This document shows, in pieces, positions 60,658-64,000 of a stretch of DNA of 64,000 nt (its first letter is position 1; each line of letters opens with the position of its first letter). The notes beneath the pieces were generated by a model that saw nothing but the letters and a program-made list of their open reading frames with translations, was not told the origin of the DNA and did no database searches. The stretch lies in assembly GCA_021851405.1 (NCBI GenBank), contig JAJZDW010000011.1, positions 41,985 to 105,984 of the forward strand, in the 5' to 3' direction. The position numbers and the translations under genes are program-made. This DNA is from Pseudomonadota bacterium (GTDB lineage: Bacteria > Pseudomonadota > Gammaproteobacteria > Steroidobacterales > Steroidobacteraceae).

Positions 60658-61574
60658 CGCCGCTGCCCGTCGTACGTGACGAGCGCCCCGTAGAGTTCCG
60701 GCCGCCGATCACGGAACACGAACCAGTTGTCGCGCAGGCGCCGGGTCTGATCGAGATCGAAGTCCGCCGTCAGCACCGCATCGCCCGACTCGCCGGCCTC
60801 GGCGATCTTCGCCCCGAGCGCATCGGTGATGAACGAGGAGCCGTAGAAGCGGATGTAGAGCCCCTCGGGATCCTGCAGCGAGCGCTCCAGACCGTAGCGG
60901 TTCGCGGCGAGCAGCGGCGTGAGGTTCGCCGCGGCGTGTCCTTGCTGGGTTCTCTGCCAGTGTGCCCGCGAGTCGATCGGCAGCGCCGGCGGCGGCTCGG
61001 TGCCGATCGCCGTCGGATACAGGAGCAGCTCTGCTCCGCCGAGCACCATGGCGCGGGCGGCTTCGGGGAACCACTGATCCCAGCAGATCCCAATGCCGAT
61101 GCGCGCAAAGCGCGTGTTCCACACTTTGAAACCGGTGTCCCCGGGGCTGAAGTAGTTCTTCTCCTGATACCCCGGGCCGTTCGGGATGTGTGCTTTGCGG
61201 TACACGCCAAGGCGCGTGCCATCGGCATCGAGCACCGCGATCGAGTTGAAATACGCCGGTCCCGCGCGCTCGAAGAAACTGATCGGCAGCACGACCCCGA
61301 GCTCGTGCGCCACGGCGGCGAAGTGGCGCACCACGCGGCTCTCCTCCACGGGGCTCGCCAGGCGCAGGTGGCGCACGTCCTGCTCGATGCAGAAGTACGG
61401 CGTCTCGAACAGCTCCGGCAGCAGGATGATCTGCGCGCCGCGGCCGGCCGCGGCGCGCACCAGGGCTTCCGCGGCGGCGATGTTCACCGCCGCGTCCCAA
61501 CCGCAGGCCATCTGTATCGCCGCGACGCGCACGGGCCGAGGCGTCGCCGTGAGGTGTGCGGGCTGCTCAGCCAT
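60654..61574 (-). CDS. aguB: Carbon-nitrogen hydrolase, N-carbamoylputrescine amidase type
   Basis: 306-aa nitrilase-superfamily enzyme. Catalytic triad: Glu in IILLPELFETPYFC, Lys in GVYRKAHIPNGPGYQEKNYF, Cys in IGIGICWDQWFPEAARAM. These match AguB, which cleaves N-carbamoylputrescine to putrescine, CO2 and ammonia. No agmatine deiminase (aguA) is adjacent, so the symbol rests on motifs; another carbamoyl amide could be the substrate. Overlaps the upstream oxidoreductase by 8 bp. Confidence 0.88.
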   Translation of the reverse strand: MAEQPAHLTATPRPVRVAAIQMACGWDAAVNIAAAEALVRAAAGRGAQIILLPELFETPYFCIEQDVRHLRLASPVEESRVVRHFAAVAHELGVVLPISFFERAGPAYFNSIAVLDADGTRLGVYRKAHIPNGPGYQEKNYFSPGDTGFKVWNTRFARIGIGICWDQWFPEAARAMVLGGAELLLYPTAIGTEPPPALPIDSRAHWQRTQQGHAAANLTPLLAANRYGLERSLQDPEGLYIRFYGSSFITDALGAKIAEAGESGDAVLTADFDLDQTRRLRDNWFVFRDRRPELYGALVTYDGQRR

Positions 61575-62547
61575 GCTGCGGCCCTCGCCCCATCAGCTGA
61601 CGCGTCGCGAGCGACTCGTTCACCTGCTCGGTGATGCGCATCGCGGTCTCGAGCGCCATCAGCCCGTCCTCCCCGCTCACCACCGGCGGCTTGCCGGTGC
61701 GGATCGATTCGAGAAAGGCCTCGATTTCCGCCTTCAGCGCATCGCCCTGCTCGAGACTGCGCTCCTCGATGCTCACCGGCAGTGCCCCGATCTCCCCGTG
61801 CGGATCGCGCTTGCGGATCACGGTGAGGATCTTCTGTTGCAGGTCGAGCGAGAGATACGCGTCGTCCTCGAACAGGCGCAACTTGCGCTCGGTCTTCAGA
61901 CTCACGCGGCTCGCCGTGGCATTGACCACGCAGCCGTTGGCGAAGCGGATGCGCGCATTGGCGATGTCGATGGCCTCTGAGAACACCGGCGTGCCGACCG
62001 CATCGATGGTCGCGACCGGCGCCCCGACGATGGTCTGGACCAGATCGATGTCGTGGATCATCAGGTCGAGGACGACGTTCACATCGGTGCCGCGCTCCTT
62101 GTACGGGGCGAGCCGGTGGCACTCGACGAAGCGCGGGGAGCGCAGATACGGTTCGGCGGCGAGGATCGCCGAATTGAACCGCTCGAGGTGCCCGACCTGC
62201 AGCACCCGGCCGCAGCGGGCCGCCAAGTCGATCAGTTCGCGCGCTTCGCGCGGGGTCTCGGTGATCGGCTTCTCCACCAGCACGTGCGCCCCGGCGAGCA
62301 GGAAGTCCCGTGCGATCGCGAAATGGGCCGGGGTCGGGGTCACGACGCTCACCGCATCGACCTGGCCGAGCAGCTCCCGGTAATCGGCCAGCGGCCGCGT
62401 GCCGAGCTCTGCGGCGACCTGCTCGCGGGCCTCCGCGCGCGCATCGACCACCGCCTCGAGGCGGCAGCGGGGGGACTGGGCGTATTTCTGGGCATGGAAT
62501 CGGCCCAGATAGCCGACGCCAATCACGGCTGCTTTGATCTGCTCCAT
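61567..62547 (-). CDS. Gfo/Idh/MocA-family oxidoreductase
   Basis: 326-aa NAD(P)-dependent dehydrogenase. Rossmann start KAAVIGVGYLGRFHAQKYAQ, then VSVVTPTPAHFAIA, HVLVEKPITETPREARELID with the EKP lysine, and IHDIDLVQTIVGAPV with the conserved Asp/His. The shape resembles sugar dehydrogenases found beside lipid A genes (such as GnnA), but no lpx gene is here. First gene of a tight three-gene unit. ATG 62547 preferred over 62556. Confidence 0.9.
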   Translation of the reverse strand: MEQIKAAVIGVGYLGRFHAQKYAQSPRCRLEAVVDARAEAREQVAAELGTRPLADYRELLGQVDAVSVVTPTPAHFAIARDFLLAGAHVLVEKPITETPREARELIDLAARCGRVLQVGHLERFNSAILAAEPYLRSPRFVECHRLAPYKERGTDVNVVLDLMIHDIDLVQTIVGAPVATIDAVGTPVFSEAIDIANARIRFANGCVVNATASRVSLKTERKLRLFEDDAYLSLDLQQKILTVIRKRDPHGEIGALPVSIEERSLEQGDALKAEIEAFLESIRTGKPPVVSGEDGLMALETAMRITEQVNESLATRQLMGRGPQHG

Positions 62548-62630
62548 GCGCACCATTATGACCTGCCGGGGCGCGCCGCGGGCCGTCGATCATGCCCACC
62601 GAGGCGCATTCGGGCCTCCCCGCCGCCCGG

Positions 62631-62648
62631 ATCGGCTACACTGCCGAT
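62631..62648 (+). promoter_or_regulatory. Inverted repeat and -10 immediately before a small membrane-protein gene
   Basis: ATCGGC and GCCGAT flank TACACT (62637-62642), a -10-like hexamer ending eight bases before the ATG at 62651. Confidence 0.35.
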
Positions 62649-62650
62649 CT

Positions 62651-62977
62651 ATGGTGAATTCGCGCCCCGAACCCTCGGCAGCCCCGGCGGCTGGACCGCT
62701 GCGCCTGCGGCGCGAAGCGGCGCTGCTCGGCGGTGCGCTCGCGCTCGGCGTACTGGTCATGCCGCTGCTGATCTGGCTGGCCGGACACGCCACGCTCGGC
62801 CCGTACACGCATGGCGACAGCGGCCCCGGCTACGGCCCGCTCACGCTCTACGGGGACTACTTCTCGGGGCTCGGGCACGGCTGGCGGCTCTACTGGGCGG
62901 TGGCGCTCGGTCCACTGCTGGTCCTGCTGGCCGTGCGGCTCTGGCTTGCGCTCCTGCGGCGCCTGTCGCAGGAATGA
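62651..62977 (+). CDS. Small two-helix membrane protein, hypothetical
   Basis: 108 aa. Two hydrophobic segments: ~20-43 (ALLGGALALGVLVMPLLIW) and ~81-102 (WAVALGPLLVLLAVRLWLAL), joined by a Gly/Tyr-rich periplasmic loop (GPYTHGDSGPGYGPLTLYGD). Conserved-looking but not identified. No ribosome site; divergent from the Gfo/Idh operon and 89 bases before prc. Confidence 0.72.
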   Translation: MVNSRPEPSAAPAAGPLRLRREAALLGGALALGVLVMPLLIWLAGHATLGPYTHGDSGPGYGPLTLYGDYFSGLGHGWRLYWAVALGPLLVLLAVRLWLALLRRLSQE

Positions 62978-63066
62978 CCGACTTGCCGCTGCGCCGAGCG
63001 CCCCTCGCCATTCATTTGCCCCGTATCTGACTCCGTGTCCGAAGGACTGCAGCGAGCGTTCTCACG

Positions 63067-64000
63067 ATGACTCAATCTCTGCGTTTTCGTCTTGGCTGGC
63101 TTAGCGCCATCGCGGCTGCCGCCGCGCTCGTCGGCTCAGCGGTACTGCTGCTGCGCGCCCCGGCGCGCGCCTCGATCCTCCCGCCCGGGGCGCTCGCCCC
63201 GTCGGTCAACCAGCGCGCCATCGCGCGCAAGGTTGCCGGGATCCTGAATGAGTACCAGTACAGCCATCCGGACATCGATGCGCATTTCTCGCACCTGGTG
63301 TTCGACCGCTACCTGCACTTCCTCGACCCCGAACACGACTACCTGCTCGCCGGGGACGTCCAGGGGTTCTCGGCGGCCTACCGCAACGACTTCGCCGAGC
63401 TGATCGAGCACGGCCATCTCTCCCCGGCGTTCCTCATCTTCCAGCGCTTCAAGGAGCGCAGTCAGGAGCACCTGAAATACGCCATCAGCCTGCTGGCCAA
63501 GGAGCCGAACTGGACGGGTCATGAAACCTATCAGTTCGACCGCAAACACGCGCCCTGGCCGGCCGATACGGCGCAGATGAACACCCTGTGGCGCCAGCGC
63601 GTCATGAACGAGGAGCTCTCGCTGCTGCTGGCGCACAAGACCTGGCCGCAAACCGCGACTCTGCTGCGCAAACGCTACCAGGCCGAGCTGCACCGGATCA
63701 CCCAGATCAGCGCCGAGGATGTGTTCGAGGACGTCATGAACGCGTATGCGCTCACGTACGACCCGCACACCAGCTATTTCTCGCCCATGAGTTCCGAGGA
63801 ATACCGCATCGAGATGAGCCTGAACTATCAGGGCATCGGCGCCTCGCTGCAGATGAACGGCAATTACGTCACCGTGGTCAACGTCATCCCGGGCGGACCG
63901 GCGGCGGTGGCCGGAACGCTCAAGCCGAAGGACCGCATCACCGGCGTCGGCGAAGGCAAGGCCGGGGCGATCACCGATGTGGTCGGCTGGCGGCTGAGCG
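63067..64000 (+). CDS. prc: Carboxy-terminal processing protease Prc (Tsp), N-terminal part (truncated by window edge)
   Basis: First 311 codons of a periplasmic tail-specific protease, open to the right edge. Signal segment 9-35 (LGWLSAIAAAAALVGSAVLL). The Prc N-terminal helical domain runs to ~215 (VFDRYLHFLDPEHDYLLAGD), then LTYDPHTSYFSPMSSEEYRI and the PDZ start YQGIGASLQMNGNYVTVVNV through GGPAAVAGTLKPKDRITGVG. The catalytic Ser/Lys lie beyond the window. In E. coli it trims FtsI and degrades ssrA-tagged periplasmic proteins. Confidence 0.93.
   Translation, partial: MTQSLRFRLGWLSAIAAAAALVGSAVLLLRAPARASILPPGALAPSVNQRAIARKVAGILNEYQYSHPDIDAHFSHLVFDRYLHFLDPEHDYLLAGDVQGFSAAYRNDFAELIEHGHLSPAFLIFQRFKERSQEHLKYAISLLAKEPNWTGHETYQFDRKHAPWPADTAQMNTLWRQRVMNEELSLLLAHKTWPQTATLLRKRYQAELHRITQISAEDVFEDVMNAYALTYDPHTSYFSPMSSEEYRIEMSLNYQGIGASLQMNGNYVTVVNVIPGGPAAVAGTLKPKDRITGVGEGKAGAITDVVGWRLS

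Noticed and set aside
63072..63768. Minus-strand frames opposite the prc start
   Set aside because: They are antisense to a clear Prc N-terminal domain and PDZ start.

Overview
The window is a GC-rich chromosomal segment (roughly two thirds G+C by eye) from a free-living gammaproteobacterium. Evidence for this placement is the E. coli-like order greA/yhbY/rlmE/ftsH/folP/glmM/tpiA/secG/tRNA-Leu, the order grpE/nadK/recN/bamE/rnfH/ratA/smpB/ssrA, a 14-gene nuo operon with separate nuoC and nuoD, and a FecI/FecR/TonB-receptor module. The high GC, the hrcA-grpE-dnaK-dnaJ arrangement and the opgGHD cluster fit the Xanthomonadales/Nevskiales/Steroidobacter side of the class; the sequence alone does not fix a genus. 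Genes pack tightly, often with 1-4 bp overlaps, and I see no insertion sequence, integrase, prophage or CRISPR array.

Layout. 1-5.5 kb (minus strand): a Na+/2-hydroxycarboxylate symporter, an ECF sigma factor and FecR anti-sigma regulator, an intrinsic terminator, then the start of a TonB receptor with an STN signalling domain; upstream lie an MBL-fold hydrolase and a family 9 glycosyltransferase. 5.5-7.2 kb: a secreted Gly/His/Trp-repeat protein and an unknown protein. 7.4-11.1 kb: homogentisate catabolism (hmgA-fahA) divergent from a MarR regulator, with a perfect 16-bp palindrome between them. 11.1-25.5 kb: nuoA-N (respiratory complex I). 25.6-32.5 kb: tRNA-Leu(GAG), secG, tpiA, glmM, a 783-bp gene-free gap, folP, ftsH, rlmE, with yhbY divergent. 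32.8-43.8 kb: greA, carB, carA, dapB, dnaJ, dnaK, grpE and hrcA, all read leftwards from a point next to nadK. This run joins heat shock, arginine/pyrimidine and lysine/peptidoglycan functions. 43.9-49.3 kb: nadK, recN, fur, bamE, rnfH, ratA, smpB and the tmRNA gene ssrA.

49.5-64 kb: an osmoregulated periplasmic glucan cluster (opgG-opgH-opgD), a SAM methyltransferase, ergothioneine genes egtB-egtD, a pirin, a DUF938 protein, a leftward operon of Gfo/Idh oxidoreductase, AguB-type amidase and ATP-grasp ligase, a small membrane protein, and the start of the periplasmic protease Prc, cut by the window end.

The most informative regulatory reading is in the heat-shock cluster. A sigma32-type promoter (CTTGAA, 14 bp, CCCCACAC) lies across the end of hrcA, and its -10 element is also the left arm of a U8 terminator hairpin. 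Transcripts from hrcA should therefore terminate, while heat-shock transcripts, which start inside the hairpin, should escape. A second sigma32-like promoter precedes dnaK, and no CIRCE element is visible. No obviously novel multi-gene system was found; the closest candidates are this nested promoter-terminator, the 2-hydroxycarboxylate symporter in the fecIR unit, and the AguB/ATP-grasp/Gfo-Idh operon.
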